Below, one piece after another: positions 8,828-19,384 of a stretch of 64,000 nt of DNA (its first letter is position 1; every line of letters starts with the position of its first letter). Source of the stretch: Rickettsia sp. MEAM1 (Bemisia tabaci) (GTDB taxonomy: Bacteria; Pseudomonadota; Alphaproteobacteria; Rickettsiales; Rickettsiaceae). Both the position numbers and the translations under genes were made by a program. The notes beneath the pieces were generated by a model. The model did not search any database. It saw only the letters and a list, made by a program, of their open reading frames with translations, and was not told the DNA's origin. The stretch is taken from assembly GCF_002285905.1 (NCBI RefSeq), contig NZ_CP016305.1:992001-1056000 (forward strand). The letters run 5' to 3'.

Positions 8828-9511
8828 TCATTTCTTATTTAGAGCAACTAGGTAAATTTCTGTTGATTCTTTGCGGCTGGATGATGGTTTAAAATGTTTG
8901 ACAGTAGAGAATTCGCGTTTCACTTTGTTTAAAAGCTCATTTTCAGTCCCACCACGAAAGATTTTGGCAATAAAATGACCAGAAGGGTTTAAGACTTTTA
9001 AAGCAAACTCAAAAGCTTGCTCGCATAAAAGCAAGGTTCTTATATGATCGGTAGCTTTATGACCTATAGTATTTGATGCCATATCACTCAATACTATATC
9101 AGCTTTGCCTTTTAAAGCTTGTATAATCAATTCTTCAGTATCTTTTTCAAAGAAATCTTTTTGAAAAGATTCAACTCCAGGAATTGGTTCGATTTCAAGT
9201 AAATCGACTGAAATTATTTTATTTTTTAAATTACCATCCGTAGCTTTAATGAGCTTAGAAGCTACTTGACTCCATCCTCCTGGAGCTGCTCCTAAATCCA
9301 CTACTTTCATATTTGGAGTAAAAATTTTAAATTTTTCATGAATTTCAAGGAGTTTATATGCAGCTCTTGATCTAAAGCCCTCAATACGTGCTTTTGCAAC
9401 ATAAGGATCATTTAACTGACGCCTTAGCCAGTTACTAGAAGAAACAGTGCGTTTTTTAGAAGTCTTAACTCTAACAAACTTATTTCTATAACCGCTTAAA
9501 TTATTTGTCAT
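8828..9511 (-). CDS. rlmE: 23S rRNA 2'-O-methyltransferase (RlmE/FtsJ)
   Basis: 227 residues. It methylates the 2'-OH of U2552 in 23S rRNA in the large subunit, using SAM. The Rossmann SAM site [19 protein letters not shown] (about 70-88) is textbook for RrmJ. The K-D-K-E tetrad is represented by [10 protein letters not shown] (Lys about 53), VLSDMAS (Asp about 141), FIAKIFRGG (Lys about 181) and a Glu in [12 protein letters not shown] (about 215-220). Its ATG overlaps the end of nusB by 11 bp, so the two are coupled. Confidence 0.95.
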   Translation of the reverse strand: MTNNLSGYRNKFVRVKTSKKRTVSSSNWLRRQLNDPYVAKARIEGFRSRAAYKLLEIHEKFKIFTPNMKVVDLGAAPGGWSQVASKLIKATDGNLKNKIISVDLLEIEPIPGVESFQKDFFEKDTEELIIQALKGKADIVLSDMASNTIGHKATDHIRTLLLCEQAFEFALKVLNPSGHFIAKIFRGGTENELLNKVKREFSTVKHFKPSSSRKESTEIYLVALNKK

Positions 9512-9971
9512 AAAATCTTTTATTTTTGTGTGCTATTTTATCTAATATAGAATTAACAAAGCCTATTTCGTGATCATTTAGCATATCATTTGCTATATCT
9601 GTATATTCATTAATTATTACTTTAGTAGGTATATCTGGAAAAAATAATAATTCACATATACCACTGCGTAATAAAGCCTGTAGCAAAATAGGTATGTGAT
9701 TTTGGTTTTTATCATTTACCAGATGATTACTTATAATTTCATCTATTTTATCAATATTTTCAAATACCAACTTTACCAACATTTTAAAATGACTTATAGT
9801 TAGTGATATTTTTATGGGTGAATCAGTCATAGAGGTATCGTTGCGATAAAAAGAAAGTACATTTTCTATTATATCATCTATATTATCATTGTTCCGTAAC
9901 ATATGTTGATATATAGCTTGTATTGCTGCAATACGTGCAATCGACTTCTTATTGATTTTATTTGAACTCAT
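9501..9971 (-). CDS. nusB: Transcription antitermination factor NusB
   Basis: 156 residues, all-helical, normal NusB length. With NusE (S10) it binds boxA RNA and aids rRNA antitermination. Marks are the N-terminal [15 protein letters not shown] (about 9-23) and the C-terminal [16 protein letters not shown] (about 119-134), followed by [11 protein letters not shown] (about 141-151). Overlaps rlmE. Divergent from rseP across a 200-bp interval filled by a long inverted repeat. Confidence 0.93.
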   Translation of the reverse strand: MSSNKINKKSIARIAAIQAIYQHMLRNNDNIDDIIENVLSFYRNDTSMTDSPIKISLTISHFKMLVKLVFENIDKIDEIISNHLVNDKNQNHIPILLQALLRSGICELLFFPDIPTKVIINEYTDIANDMLNDHEIGFVNSILDKIAHKNKRFYDK

Positions 9972-10020
9972 AAAAAGAAATAAAGTTTTAAATATACTAT
10001 ACTTTAAAACTACTTATTTG

Positions 10021-10158
10021 TATACTCGTTTAATTTGAAAAATTGGCTACATCGTTCTACAAATACTGGGGTACTCACGTATTTAAGTATACGCTCCGTG
10101 TCTCGCACTTATGGACTGATTACTCTTTTTCAAATTAAACTTCGTCTACCTACATATT
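10021..10158. repeat. Long inverted-repeat element, family with the 14.4-kb copy
   Basis: 15-bp ends, GTTTAATTTGAAAAA (10028-10042) and TTTTTCAAATTAAAC (10126-10140), enclose about 80 bp of GC-richer sequence. The reverse complement closely matches 14393-14535 (GTAGACGAAGTTT..., ...CATAGCCAATTTTTCAAAT), so this is a dispersed non-coding family. It lies in the nusB/rseP divergent promoter interval. Confidence 0.75.
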
Positions 10159-10173
10159 AATAATAAAAAAATT

Positions 10174-11232
10174 ATGTTATCTATAGTCGGATTTATTATA
10201 ACAATTAGTATCTTGGTGTTTATCCACGAGCTAGGGCATTATGCAGTTGCAAGGTTCTTTAATGTAAAAATCAAAGAATTTTCGATAGGTTTCGGCAAAG
10301 AATTAATCGGTATTACAGACTCAAAAGGGGTTAGATGGAAAATTTGTTTATTGCCACTTGGTGGATATGTTAAGATTTATGGTTATGATCGAAACATTAT
10401 GGATAAAGCACAAGAAATAAATGAAAAAGTAGCGTTTTATGCTAAATCCTGTTTTGAGCGTTTTTTAATAGTTGCAGCAGGACCTTTAATTAATTATTTA
10501 CTCGCCATAATAATATTTGCTGGATTTTATTTCTGTTTCGGTAAACCAGAAATTCAGCCTGTAATAGGGGAGGTAATAGCTGAATCACCAGCAGAAAAAG
10601 CTAATTTGCGAGAGGGCGATAGAATTGTTAAAGTCAATAATAAAGCAGTTAAAGATTTTATTGATGTACAAAAAGAAATACTAATTAATGGTTTAAATTC
10701 TTCTACTTTATTAATAGAGCGAAAAGGGGAAGAATTTACTGTTAGTATAATTCCTGAAGAAGTAGTTGTAGAAAAAGCTAGAAAAATACTGCGTATTGGT
10801 ATTATGGCTAAAAATGAACCTGTTCACACTAAAATAGGGATATTATCAAGTTTATCAGAAGCAATATTTAATACTATAGATGTATCGGCGGTAACTTTAA
10901 AAGCAGCATTACAAATGATTGTAGGAAAGCGATCAGTAAGTGAAATAGGTGGACCGGTAGCTATTGCAAAAGAATCAGGAAGAACTTTAGAGCATAGTAT
11001 AGAGATGTATTTACTATTTATAGCAATGCTTTCAGTAAATTTAGGACTACTTAATCTGTTACCTATACCGGTACTTGATGGCGGTCATTTAGTATTCATA
11101 TTATATGAAGCAGTTACAGGTAAATTACCGAATATTAAAGCTAGAAATCTTTTATTACAAATAGGTATAATGATAATAATTTTCCTTACTGTAATTTCTT
11201 TTTCTAACGATATAAAAAATTTATTCTCTTAA
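10174..11232 (+). CDS. rseP: RseP-type site-2 metalloprotease
   Basis: 352 residues, close to alphaproteobacterial RseP/MmpA. An inner-membrane zinc protease that cuts transmembrane substrates such as anti-sigma factors and signal-peptide remnants. It shows the HExxH motif [14 protein letters not shown] (about 16-29), the PDZ domain (about 120-195, [20 protein letters not shown]) and the second motif [16 protein letters not shown] (about 294-309, with the metal-binding Asp). Four membrane segments. It sits directly before bamA, as in many proteobacteria, pointing to envelope biogenesis. Confidence 0.95.
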   Translation: MLSIVGFIITISILVFIHELGHYAVARFFNVKIKEFSIGFGKELIGITDSKGVRWKICLLPLGGYVKIYGYDRNIMDKAQEINEKVAFYAKSCFERFLIVAAGPLINYLLAIIIFAGFYFCFGKPEIQPVIGEVIAESPAEKANLREGDRIVKVNNKAVKDFIDVQKEILINGLNSSTLLIERKGEEFTVSIIPEEVVVEKARKILRIGIMAKNEPVHTKIGILSSLSEAIFNTIDVSAVTLKAALQMIVGKRSVSEIGGPVAIAKESGRTLEHSIEMYLLFIAMLSVNLGLLNLLPIPVLDGGHLVFILYEAVTGKLPNIKARNLLLQIGIMIIIFLTVISFSNDIKNLFS

Positions 11233-11323
11233 GTGGGTAGATTTACTTGCTCTAGTTAATATTATTTACTATAGTGTACGTTTAACGCAAAAATTTTAAA
11301 TAAATCTTATAAGAAGGTTTTAG

Positions 11324-13630
11324 GTGATAATCAGGTCAATTATTAAATTAACAATTTTAACAGTAACAATTTTTTATTATAACATTTCCTTAGCAGATTC
11401 AGTTATTCGTAAAATAACTATAGAAGGTAATCATAGAATTGAACGCTCTACTATTGAGAGCTATTTAAAGCTAAAACCTGGTGAAAGTTATAATAGTTTA
11501 AAAGAAGACGAAGCAATAAAACGCTTATATGCTACTTCACTTTTTAGAAACATCAAAATGGATATGTCAAGCGATGGTAATTTAATTGTTAGCGTTACTG
11601 AAACTCCATTTATAAGTAGCGTAGTGTTTAGAGGTAACTCTAAAATAAAAGCTAATATGCTATCTAAAGAGATTTATACAATGGCAGGTGAGTCTTTAAG
11701 CCAAGCTAAAATTGAATTAGATGTAAAAAAAATATCAGAAATCTATAAACGTAGTGGTCGTTTTGCTACTATAGTAACACCTAAAATTGAAGATTTAGAA
11801 AATAATAGAGTTAAGGTTATTTTTGATATCGCAGAAGGACCAAAAACTGGTATTAAATATATTTATTTTAGTGGTAATGAAAATTATAGCGATTCAGAGC
11901 TTAAATCTGTTGTTTTAACTAAGGAATCTCGTTGGTTTCGTTTCTTAGATAGTAATGATACTTATGAACCTGATCGTATTGAATATGATAAAGAATTATT
12001 AAAAGAATTCTATCAATCAGTTGGTTTTGCAGATTTTAGAGTAATTTCAGTATCAGCTGAGTTAAATAATACCAAAGAATATTTCGTTCTTACATATTCT
12101 CTTGAAGAGGATGAAAAATATAATTTCGGTAATGTTACAATAGAAAACAAATTAACCAATATTGATATAACTCCTGTTAATAAAATTGTCAATATTAAGC
12201 AAGGTAGTGTTTTCAATATGAAAACAGTTGAAAATATTGCTGATAAAATTGGAGAATATTTTACAGCAGTGGGCTATCCAGCAGTGAATGTTTATCCTGA
12301 TATTGTAAAAAATCCTGATCATACAATTAATATTAAATTTATTATAGAGAAAGCCGATAAAGTTTATATCAATAAAATTAATATTATTAATAATCTTAAA
12401 ACTGAAGATCATGTTATAAGAAGAGAGTTTAAATCTGAAGAAGATGATATACTAAACCGTTCTTATATTGAAAAAGGAGAACGTAATCTTAGAAACTTAG
12501 ATTATTTTGAGAAGATAGGAATTAGTTTTGCTCAAGCAAAAACTAAAGATAAATATGACTTAAATGTTGAGGTTGATGAAAAATCTACTTCTTCTGTTGG
12601 TTTTGATTTAGGGTATAACACCACAGGTGGGGTATTTGGACGTTTCTCTTTCTTAGAGCGTAACTTAGTAGGTACAGGTAAAATACTTAATGCTGGTGTG
12701 CAAGTAAGTAAAAATACTACAAGCTATTATGGTGGTATTACTGACCCACATTTCTTAGATCGTGATTTATCTCTAGGTGTAAGCGGATTTATCAATAAAA
12801 GCGGTCGTGGTCAGAGTGTGCTTTCTAACACAGATCAAAATTATAGACAGCATTCTGTAGGTGGTAAAACTTCCTTAGGTTATGAAATTAAAGAAGATTT
12901 AAGTCACGAAATAGATTATTTAATTAAACGTGATACCTTGAGTGCTCCATCTCCATCAAGCTCAATATTTTTACAGGAGCAAATGGGTAAGTTTATTACT
13001 TCTGCTATTGGTCACACTATTGCTTATGATCAAAGAGATAGTAAAATTATTGCAAAGAATGGTTATTTAGTAAGTATTAGTCAAGAATATGCGGGTATTG
13101 GAGGTGATAATAAATATCTGAAACATGAAGTTGATGGTAAATATTATAAATCTTTCATACAAAATAAGCTTACTTTAAAACTATCTGCTTCTGGAGGTGA
13201 TATTGCAGCACTCGGCGGACGAGTTATTAGAATTTCAGATCGCTTTAATTTAGGTGATTATAGCTTAAGAGGTTTTGCTAGCGGTGGGGTTGGACCACGC
13301 GAGAAAGTTACTAACGAAGGTTTACGCGGTAAAAGATATTATACATTTTCTACTGAACTTAACTTCCCAACTCCAGTACCTGAAGAATTTAACCTCACTG
13401 GTGCGGTATTTATGGATTTAGGAAGCTTATGGGGAGTAGGCTTAAATAAAGCGAAATATCAAAGTCCAAATGGTATCTATAATGATAAGTCACTTAGGGC
13501 TTCTGTTGGTTTCGGATTTATTTGGGTAACACGCTTTGCACCAATTAGAATGGACTGGGGTTTTGCGGTTAAGAAGAAGAAATATGACGATACGCAGCAT
13601 TTCCACTTAAGATTTTCTACGCATCTTTAG
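11324..13630 (+). CDS. bamA: Outer membrane protein assembly factor BamA
   Basis: 768 residues, full length for BamA/Omp85. It folds and inserts beta-barrel proteins in the outer membrane. An N-terminal signal peptide (about 1-24, ending NISLADSV) is followed by five POTRA-like repeats (about 25-420, first repeat VIRKITIEGNHRIERSTIES) and a C-terminal barrel with the LSLGVSGFINK and YSLRGFASGGVGPRE (VRGF/Y-type loop 6, about 643-657) regions, ending FHLRFSTHL. The start shown is a GTG preceded by AAGAAGG. BamD is encoded at 28.9 kb. Confidence 0.95.
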   Translation: MIIRSIIKLTILTVTIFYYNISLADSVIRKITIEGNHRIERSTIESYLKLKPGESYNSLKEDEAIKRLYATSLFRNIKMDMSSDGNLIVSVTETPFISSVVFRGNSKIKANMLSKEIYTMAGESLSQAKIELDVKKISEIYKRSGRFATIVTPKIEDLENNRVKVIFDIAEGPKTGIKYIYFSGNENYSDSELKSVVLTKESRWFRFLDSNDTYEPDRIEYDKELLKEFYQSVGFADFRVISVSAELNNTKEYFVLTYSLEEDEKYNFGNVTIENKLTNIDITPVNKIVNIKQGSVFNMKTVENIADKIGEYFTAVGYPAVNVYPDIVKNPDHTINIKFIIEKADKVYINKINIINNLKTEDHVIRREFKSEEDDILNRSYIEKGERNLRNLDYFEKIGISFAQAKTKDKYDLNVEVDEKSTSSVGFDLGYNTTGGVFGRFSFLERNLVGTGKILNAGVQVSKNTTSYYGGITDPHFLDRDLSLGVSGFINKSGRGQSVLSNTDQNYRQHSVGGKTSLGYEIKEDLSHEIDYLIKRDTLSAPSPSSSIFLQEQMGKFITSAIGHTIAYDQRDSKIIAKNGYLVSISQEYAGIGGDNKYLKHEVDGKYYKSFIQNKLTLKLSASGGDIAALGGRVIRISDRFNLGDYSLRGFASGGVGPREKVTNEGLRGKRYYTFSTELNFPTPVPEEFNLTGAVFMDLGSLWGVGLNKAKYQSPNGIYNDKSLRASVGFGFIWVTRFAPIRMDWGFAVKKKKYDDTQHFHLRFSTHL

Positions 13631-14166
13631 TATTGTAATCTAGTTTGTTTCAGGCTTTATTGTATAGCTTGAAAAAAGTGTAAAATGTCATCCTAAAATG
13701 GTCGTTGTGCTTGCGTGAAGTAGTTTTTCCTTTCTCATCCCGTGGCGGCATTGTCCGCATGGATTATTTCCTCCTGTCATCCCGTGATTTATTCACGGGA
13801 TCCAGTTAAAAATATTAATATTATTGATATTTTTAGTTGTTTTTCTGGATCTAGTTCCCAAGCAACTAGATGACTACCTTAGGGCGTTTTCCGATCCACG
13901 CAAGCAAATCCTCATGCGGGAATGACATCGAAGCAATAGATATCGTCATTGCGAGGAAAAACTATAAGTTTTGTACGTGTGCAATCTAGTAAAATGCATA
14001 GCATTTTTATTATTTTTCCTGGATTGCCACGCTCCTTGCAGTGGTATAGCTTATGACGATATCTATACTTGATTAGTAATACCAAAAAATTAAATTAATT
14101 TTCCTTTATAGAGCCTAGTACTTCCACAATAATACTTTCAAAATAATTTTTTTATTTTAAATTCTT
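13631..14166. repeat. Cluster of dispersed palindromic repeats
   Basis: No gene is seen before the tRNA. Visible units are a TGTCATCCCGTGATTTATTCACGGGATCCAG-type unit with its partner end CTGGATCTAGTTCCCAAGCAACTAGATGAC (about 13776-13873), a GATCCACGCAAGCAAA piece, and a TCATTGCGAGG...CTGGATTGCCACGC unit (about 13946-14054) with an AT-rich hairpin core. The units keep a common plan: outer arm, AATCCAG-like inner arm, AT-rich centre, then the mirror image. Confidence 0.75.
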
Positions 14167-14239
14167 GCCGATGTAGCTCAGCTGGTAGAGCGGCGCATTC
14201 GTAATGCGTAGGTCTGGGGTTCAAATCCCCACATTGGCA
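14167..14239 (+). tRNA. tRNA-Thr (CGT anticodon)
   Basis: A 73-nt cloverleaf: acceptor GCCGATG/CATTGGC with discriminator A, D-arm GCTCAGCTGGTAGAGC, anticodon stem GCGCA with loop TTCGTAA (anticodon CGT), and T-arm GGGGTTCAAATCCCC. CCA is not encoded; the sequence after the discriminator is CCG. Confidence 0.95.
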
Positions 14240-14537
14240 CCGTAAACACAAGATGAATTATTAACAATCCTACATAATTAAACTCAATTGGATTTGGCAA
14301 CATGCATTAATACAAACGCTTATAACTAATAGGCAAACTGGCGAACAACTAGCTATCTGATCTCAATTCAGGATATACTGCTAATAAATGAAAAGTTGGG
14401 TAGACGAAGTTTTATTTGGAAAAGGGCATGGAGTCTGTAAGCCGAGGAGCAGAGCATACAAAGGTACGTGAGCATCTGAGGATTTACAAAGACGACATAG
14501 CCAATTTTTCAAATAAAACGATTATACTATAGTCGGT
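14240..14537. repeat. Long inverted-repeat element, copy of the 10.0-kb family
   Basis: 14393-14535 matches the reverse complement of 10021-10158: GTAGACGAAGTTTTATTTGGAAAA at one end and CCAATTTTTCAAATAAAAC at the other, with a core that differs. A half-copy (CTTTTCCAAATAAAACTTCATTACC) lies at about 51.02 kb. The stretch 14240-14392 shows nothing I can name. Confidence 0.7.
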
Positions 14538-15171
14538 TCAATTTGATGATTTAATAGAACTAATTAATTCCATTATCTCATTTATTTCAAAAAGGTTGCA
14601 TATGTTGTTTAAGTTATCATCTATATTAATTTTATCAAAAGCTTTATAATGTTCTTGCAAAAGTAAATTTTCTAAATAGTTAGTAAGCGAATCAGCAAAT
14701 TTTTGATTAGTATAAGTTTTTTTTTGCTTTTTAAAATCTTCTAATAACACTAGGTTGTCCTTAGAATCATTCGCATGGATAACATTACTCTGATCGGATT
14801 GAGTAAAATAATTATAAATTCTTTGTATTTTATCAGTATATTGATAGTTAAGCATGTAATCAATTTTACTATAAAGATATATTGATCTTAAAAACATTAG
14901 ATTTTGATATTCTGGAATTTTAGGATAGAGATATTCACCTTTCCAATGAGTCCATAAATTAGATGAAAAAAAACCTAAAACATATCCTCCAGCATAATGT
15001 AAATTATTAAACTTTATATCATCTTCTTCAAATAAAGAAGACAAAGCTTTTGAAAATGAGTCAACCATCTCTTTTATTATAGTTTGAGTATCAATTTTAA
15101 TAGAAATATTAGGATATTTCCTAGTTACTTCTTTTTGAAAAACTTTAAAAGTAGGAAGTGCTACTTTTTTA
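14538..15171 (-). pseudogene. Unknown protein truncated at its 5' end by IS200 copy D
   Basis: The 176-codon ORF (from 15068) stays open back to the IS edge at 15171 (KKVALPTFKVFQKEVTRKYP...). Removing the element keeps the frame open for about a dozen more codons on the far side before a stop, with no ATG/GTG/TTG, so the true start is lost or frameshifted. The protein is soluble and Tyr/Leu-rich (NLWTHWKGEYLYPKIPEYQN; SIYLYSKIDYMLNYQY). No domain recognised. Confidence 0.5.
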
Positions 15172-15735
15172 ATGTCCCCCTTCGGGGATCAAAAATCCCT
15201 CGCCTTTAGGCGAAGGGAAGATATAATGAAATTGCTTTAGCAATGAATTTATATCAAGAAATATGAGAAGTTATAGAAAGAATAGTCATAGTCAGTATGA
15301 TTTAAAAGTGCATCTTATATGGATACCAAAATATAGGAAGAGAATATTGATAGGCAAAGTATCGGAAAGGACTAGAGATTTACTGAGGCAGATTTGTATG
15401 GAACATGAAGTACATATAATTTCAGGGAAAATATCATGTGATCACGTACATATGTTTATCTCATATAAGCCGCAAATATCTCTTAGCAAGTTAGTACAGT
15501 ATTTAAAAGGCATTAGCTCAAGAATTTTATTGCAAGAATTTACTCATTTACGAAAACAATTTTGGGGCAATCATTTGTGGGCTAGGGGCTATATGGCAGT
15601 CAGTTCAGGTAATATAACTGATGAAATGATACAGCACTATATTGATGAACAGGAAGGTGAACCTGTGAATGATGATCGATTTCTAATCGATTCCACTTTA
15701 TAACCCCTCAGCTTATAGCTGAGGGTTGTTTAGTT
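15172..15735 (+). mobile_element. IS200/IS605-type element, copy D (564 bp)
   Basis: Same ends and hairpins as copy A, inserted after ...CTTTTTTA. It belongs to the Gly-31 subtype. It interrupts the unknown ORF at 14538-15171. Confidence 0.9.
15263..15703 (+). CDS. tnpA: IS200-type Y1 transposase TnpA (copy D)
   Basis: 146 residues, identical to copy A except Gly for Cys at residue 31 (GGC versus TGC). Catalytic motifs intact. Confidence 0.95.
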   Translation: MRSYRKNSHSQYDLKVHLIWIPKYRKRILIGKVSERTRDLLRQICMEHEVHIISGKISCDHVHMFISYKPQISLSKLVQYLKGISSRILLQEFTHLRKQFWGNHLWARGYMAVSSGNITDEMIQHYIDEQEGEPVNDDRFLIDSTL

Positions 15736-15816
15736 TTGAATATTCTTCTTTTTTTCTCTGCATGAGTGAATCTAATCTAGAATGTTACTATGGTACTGTA
15801 AGAAAAATAATTTAAA

Positions 15817-16044
15817 CTAATCACTCACCCAATCGCCCTTATCGTTTTTATGATATTTCTTTTCCACAGCTGACCATGCTACTTTATGTGCAACGGTTTC
15901 TCTAGAATCGTTATCCCGTCTTTTTTCAGAAGATTTATATTGTTCAAATGCATGGTTAAAAGCTTCACGATAAATATCTTGAGCATGTTTTGGAAGATGA
16001 TTTTTGACTGAATCGGGTAGGTCGGTATTGTTTTTGTAAGGCAT
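15817..16044 (-). CDS. chaB: ChaB-family protein
   Basis: 75 residues. The start MPYKNNTDLPDSVKNHLPKH and DIYREAFNHAFEQY, then VAHKVAWSAVEKKYHKN, are the ChaB signature (a small protein first linked to the ChaA cation antiporter; its true role is unsettled). No chaA is nearby. It lies downstream of dnaJ but behind a terminator, so it is probably transcribed on its own. Confidence 0.9.
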   Translation of the reverse strand: MPYKNNTDLPDSVKNHLPKHAQDIYREAFNHAFEQYKSSEKRRDNDSRETVAHKVAWSAVEKKYHKNDKGDWVSD

Positions 16045-16046
16045 AA

Positions 16047-16096
16047 AAAACCTCTGATAATTATTGATACTAATAATTTATAACATCAGAGGTTTT
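16047..16096 (-). terminator. dnaJ terminator
   Basis: A 12-bp perfect stem, AAAACCTCTGAT (16047-16058) with ATCAGAGGTTTT (16085-16096). Read on the minus strand it ends in a T-run and lies between the dnaJ stop and the chaB start. Confidence 0.75.
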
Positions 16097-16122
16097 ATTT
16101 CTAGAAAAAAGTTAACTTAATT

Positions 16123-17253
16123 TTATGACCATAAACTTTTCATTTTGTTAAAAAAGCTTCCGTCATTTTCTTTTTCATTTACGGATTCTTTTCTCAATTC
16201 TTCTAATAATTCTTTTTGTCTTTTTGATAAATTTTTAGGCACCTCAACATGCACATGTGCAAGCATATCGCCTCTAATAGTTGATCTTATTTTAGACATA
16301 CCTTTGCCACGTAATCTTAGCTGATCACCATTTTGTGTACCTGCCAGAATGGTTAAATTAACTTTGCCGCCTTCGATTACCGGCACCGCTACTTCTCCGC
16401 CAAGGGCAGCATTTACAAAACTAATAGGTAATTTGCAATGTAAATTTGCTCCATCTACCTTATAAATATCATGAGGCTTTATAGCAATATCAACATATAA
16501 ATCGCCATTATTGCCGCCTCTAATACCAGCTTCGCCTTCGCCTGGATGTCTTATTCGAGTGCCATTTTCAACACCTGCGGGAATATTTATCGATAAGTTT
16601 CGCTGCTTATGATAACGCCCCAAGCCGTGGCATTTTTTACAAGGGTTCTTGATGATTTGACCATTACCTTGACATTTATGACAAGTTTGTTCAATCATAA
16701 AAAAGCCTTGCTGAACTCTAGTTGCACCTACGCCGCCACAAGCATCGCAAGTAGTTGCAGTTTCACCTTTTTCAGAGCCGCTACCATGACAAGTGTCGCA
16801 TTTTACTTCACTGGAAAAACTGATATTTTTCTCTATGCCGTGAAATGCTTCTTCTAAATTAATCGTAAGATTATATTTTAAATCAGAGCCTCTAACCTTG
16901 CTTGAAGTTGGCTTTCTTCTGCCACCACCGCCCATAAAGTCGCTAAAGAAATCACCAAATATATCGTTGATATCAGCACCGAAAGGATGACCGCCTTGAC
17001 TGCCAGCTCCGCCTCTTGCTTGTTGATTTTGGAAAGCATCATGTCCAAATCGGTCATAAGCTGCTCTTTTCTGCTCATCTTTCAAAACTTCATAAGCGGC
17101 ATTGATTTCTTTAAATTTTTTCTCGGCGTTTGTATCCCCAGCTGCTGCATTGTCAGGGTGATATTGTTTAGCTAGCTTATGATAGGCTTTTTTAAGATCA
17201 GCACTGCTTGCTGTTTTGCTAACTCCAAGGATTTGATAATAATCTTGTGACAT
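16123..17253 (-). CDS. dnaJ: Chaperone DnaJ
   Basis: 376 residues, class I DnaJ. It stimulates DnaK ATPase and delivers substrates. Order: J domain (about 1-70) with the HPD motif in [10 protein letters not shown]; Gly/Phe-rich linker (about 75-120, [10 protein letters not shown]); four CxxCxGxG zinc repeats (about 152-215: [32 protein letters not shown]); then the substrate-binding C-terminal domains. Follows dnaK on the same strand with a 176-bp gap that holds a palindromic repeat. Confidence 0.98.
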   Translation of the reverse strand: MSQDYYQILGVSKTASSADLKKAYHKLAKQYHPDNAAAGDTNAEKKFKEINAAYEVLKDEQKRAAYDRFGHDAFQNQQARGGAGSQGGHPFGADINDIFGDFFSDFMGGGGRRKPTSSKVRGSDLKYNLTINLEEAFHGIEKNISFSSEVKCDTCHGSGSEKGETATTCDACGGVGATRVQQGFFMIEQTCHKCQGNGQIIKNPCKKCHGLGRYHKQRNLSINIPAGVENGTRIRHPGEGEAGIRGGNNGDLYVDIAIKPHDIYKVDGANLHCKLPISFVNAALGGEVAVPVIEGGKVNLTILAGTQNGDQLRLRGKGMSKIRSTIRGDMLAHVHVEVPKNLSKRQKELLEELRKESVNEKENDGSFFNKMKSLWS

Positions 17254-17428
17254 GAAATTATATTATATGGTTTAATGTCATTCCCGCGTAGGCGGGAAGT
17301 AAGTAAAGATATATAAAAACAAGTTTTTATACGTCTATTTTGCTAAATAAGTAATTTTATGTAAGGTTGTTTTTTCTGGATTCCCGCCTATGCGGGAATA
17401 ACCCAGAAACCTTAACATATTAATATAA
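17254..17428. repeat. TGTCATTCCCGC-type palindromic element between dnaK and dnaJ
   Basis: The unit 17276-17402 begins TGTCATTCCCGCGTAGGCGG and ends CTGGATTCCCGCCTATGCGG, with an AT-rich centre. The same outer arms flank the GIY-YIG genes at 31.3 and 42.1 kb, but there is no gene here. It separates two genes normally cotranscribed and may weaken read-through. Confidence 0.75.
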
Positions 17429-19324
17429 TTACTTCTTCTCTACATCTTCAAAGTCTGCGTCTACTACTTTTTCGTTGCTAGCAGTATTTTCTTCAGAAGC
17501 ACTACCAGCAGCACCAGCATCGCTTTGTGCTTTATACATTGCTTCGCTGATTTTCATACTAGCAGCGGTTAAGCTTTCTGTTTTTTCTTTAATTAATGCA
17601 GCATCTTCTGAATCTAAAACAGCTTTTAAAGCAGATAAAGCATCTTCTACCGCTCCTTTATCTTCAGACGATAATTTATCGCTATAATCTGTTAAAGTTT
17701 TTTCAGTAGAATAAATTAAGCTATCAGCAGCATTTTTTGCTTCAATAAGCTCTTTACGCTTTTTATCCTCATCGGCATTTTTCTCAGCATCCTTAACCAT
17801 TTGCTCGATTTCCGCATCGCTAAGACCGCCAGAAGCCTGTATTGTGACTCTCTGCTCTTTACCGCTAGCTTTATCTTTAGCCGAAACATGCACTATGCCG
17901 TTTGCATCAATGTCAAAAGTCACTTCTATTTGCGGCACGCCACGTGGAGCAGGAGGGATTCCTTCTAGATTAAACTGACCAAGCATTTTATTATCTTTTG
18001 CCATTTCACGCTCACCTTGGAATACCCTAATAGTTACTGCGTGCTGATTATCATCGGCAGTAGAAAATACTTGGCTTTTCTTACTTGGGATCGTGGTGTT
18101 ACGATCGATTAATCTTGTAAATACGCCGCCTAAAGTTTCAATACCAAGAGATAGAGGTGTAACGTCTAATAATAATATATCGGTTACTTCTTTATTTAAT
18201 ACACCACCTTGAATAGCTGCCCCAAGAGCTACAACCTCATCAGGATTCACGCCTTTATGTGGAGCACGCCCGAAGAATTTTTCCACCGCATCTTGTACTT
18301 TCGGCATTCTGGTCATACCGCCAACTAGAACTACTTCTTGAATATCGGCAGCTTTTAAGCCTGCGTCCTTTAAAGCTTTGCGGCAAGGTTCTATGGTTTT
18401 CTCAATTAAATCATCAACTAATTTTTCAAGTTCCGCTCTAGTAAATTTAATATTTAAATGTTTTGGACCGCTACTATCAGCTGTAATATAAGGCAAATTA
18501 ATATCGGTAGTTAATGCAGATGACAATTCTTTTTTAGCTTTCTCAGCTGCTTCTTTTAAACGCTGAAGTGCAAGTGGATCGTTACGTAAATCAATCCCAC
18601 TTTCTTTCTTGAATGTATTTATTAAATGCTCTAATACTCTTGTATCAAAATCTTCACCACCAAGGAATGTATCGCCGTTAGTTGATTTTACTTCAAAAAC
18701 ACCATCACCAATTTCAAGGATTGAAACGTCGAATGTTCCGCCACCAAGATCATAAACCGCAATAGTTTTACTTGCTGATTTATCAAAACCATAAGCAAGA
18801 GCTGCCGCAGTTGGTTCGTTGATTATTCGTAGAACCTCAAGCCCTGCGATTTTACCAGCATCCTTTGTTGCTTGACGTTGTGCATCATTAAAATAAGCAG
18901 GCACAGTAATAACTGCTTGTGTTACTTTTTCACCTAAATAATTTTCAGCTGTTTCTTTCATTTTTTGTAAAATAAAAGCACTAATTTGGCTAGGTGAATG
19001 TTTTTTCCCTTCAACTTCAACCCATGCATCACCATTATCAGCTTTAACTATATTATATGGCACTATTTCTTGATCTTTTTTAACCATTGGATCGGTAAAA
19101 TTTCTACCGATTAATCTTTTTACTGCATATACAGTATTACGCGGGTTAGTTACAGCCTGTCTTTTAGCAGACTGCCCAACTAATTTTTCACCATTTGCGA
19201 AAGCTATAATCGACGGTGTAGTTCGCTCACCTTCAGAGTTTTCTATTACTTTTGTCTCCTTACCTTCCATCACTGCAACGCAAGAGTTGGTGGTTCCAAG
19301 ATCTATACCTATTACTTTTCCCAT
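17429..19324 (-). CDS. dnaK: Chaperone DnaK (Hsp70)
   Basis: 631 residues. ATPase domain (about 1-385) with [13 protein letters not shown] (phosphate 1, about 5-17), [13 protein letters not shown]-type phosphate 2 (about 192-204) and [13 protein letters not shown] (adenosine region, about 334-346); then the substrate-binding beta domain ([20 protein letters not shown]) and helical lid. The acidic tail ends [13 protein letters not shown]. Start at ATG after AGAGGATTT. It is divergent from the protease gene at 19.4 kb. Confidence 0.99.
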   Translation of the reverse strand: MGKVIGIDLGTTNSCVAVMEGKETKVIENSEGERTTPSIIAFANGEKLVGQSAKRQAVTNPRNTVYAVKRLIGRNFTDPMVKKDQEIVPYNIVKADNGDAWVEVEGKKHSPSQISAFILQKMKETAENYLGEKVTQAVITVPAYFNDAQRQATKDAGKIAGLEVLRIINEPTAAALAYGFDKSASKTIAVYDLGGGTFDVSILEIGDGVFEVKSTNGDTFLGGEDFDTRVLEHLINTFKKESGIDLRNDPLALQRLKEAAEKAKKELSSALTTDINLPYITADSSGPKHLNIKFTRAELEKLVDDLIEKTIEPCRKALKDAGLKAADIQEVVLVGGMTRMPKVQDAVEKFFGRAPHKGVNPDEVVALGAAIQGGVLNKEVTDILLLDVTPLSLGIETLGGVFTRLIDRNTTIPSKKSQVFSTADDNQHAVTIRVFQGEREMAKDNKMLGQFNLEGIPPAPRGVPQIEVTFDIDANGIVHVSAKDKASGKEQRVTIQASGGLSDAEIEQMVKDAEKNADEDKKRKELIEAKNAADSLIYSTEKTLTDYSDKLSSEDKGAVEDALSALKAVLDSEDAALIKEKTESLTAASMKISEAMYKAQSDAGAAGSASEENTASNEKVVDADFEDVEKK

Positions 19325-19384
19325 AAATCCTCTATTAATTTTTTATTTTGTTTATTGCTTTTTATTTGATATAGTGCTGATCTA

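Noticed and set aside
12013-12412. Two antisense ORFs inside bamA
   Set aside because: Shadow frames of bamA; composition is that of the complement of beta-barrel codons and no motif is visible.
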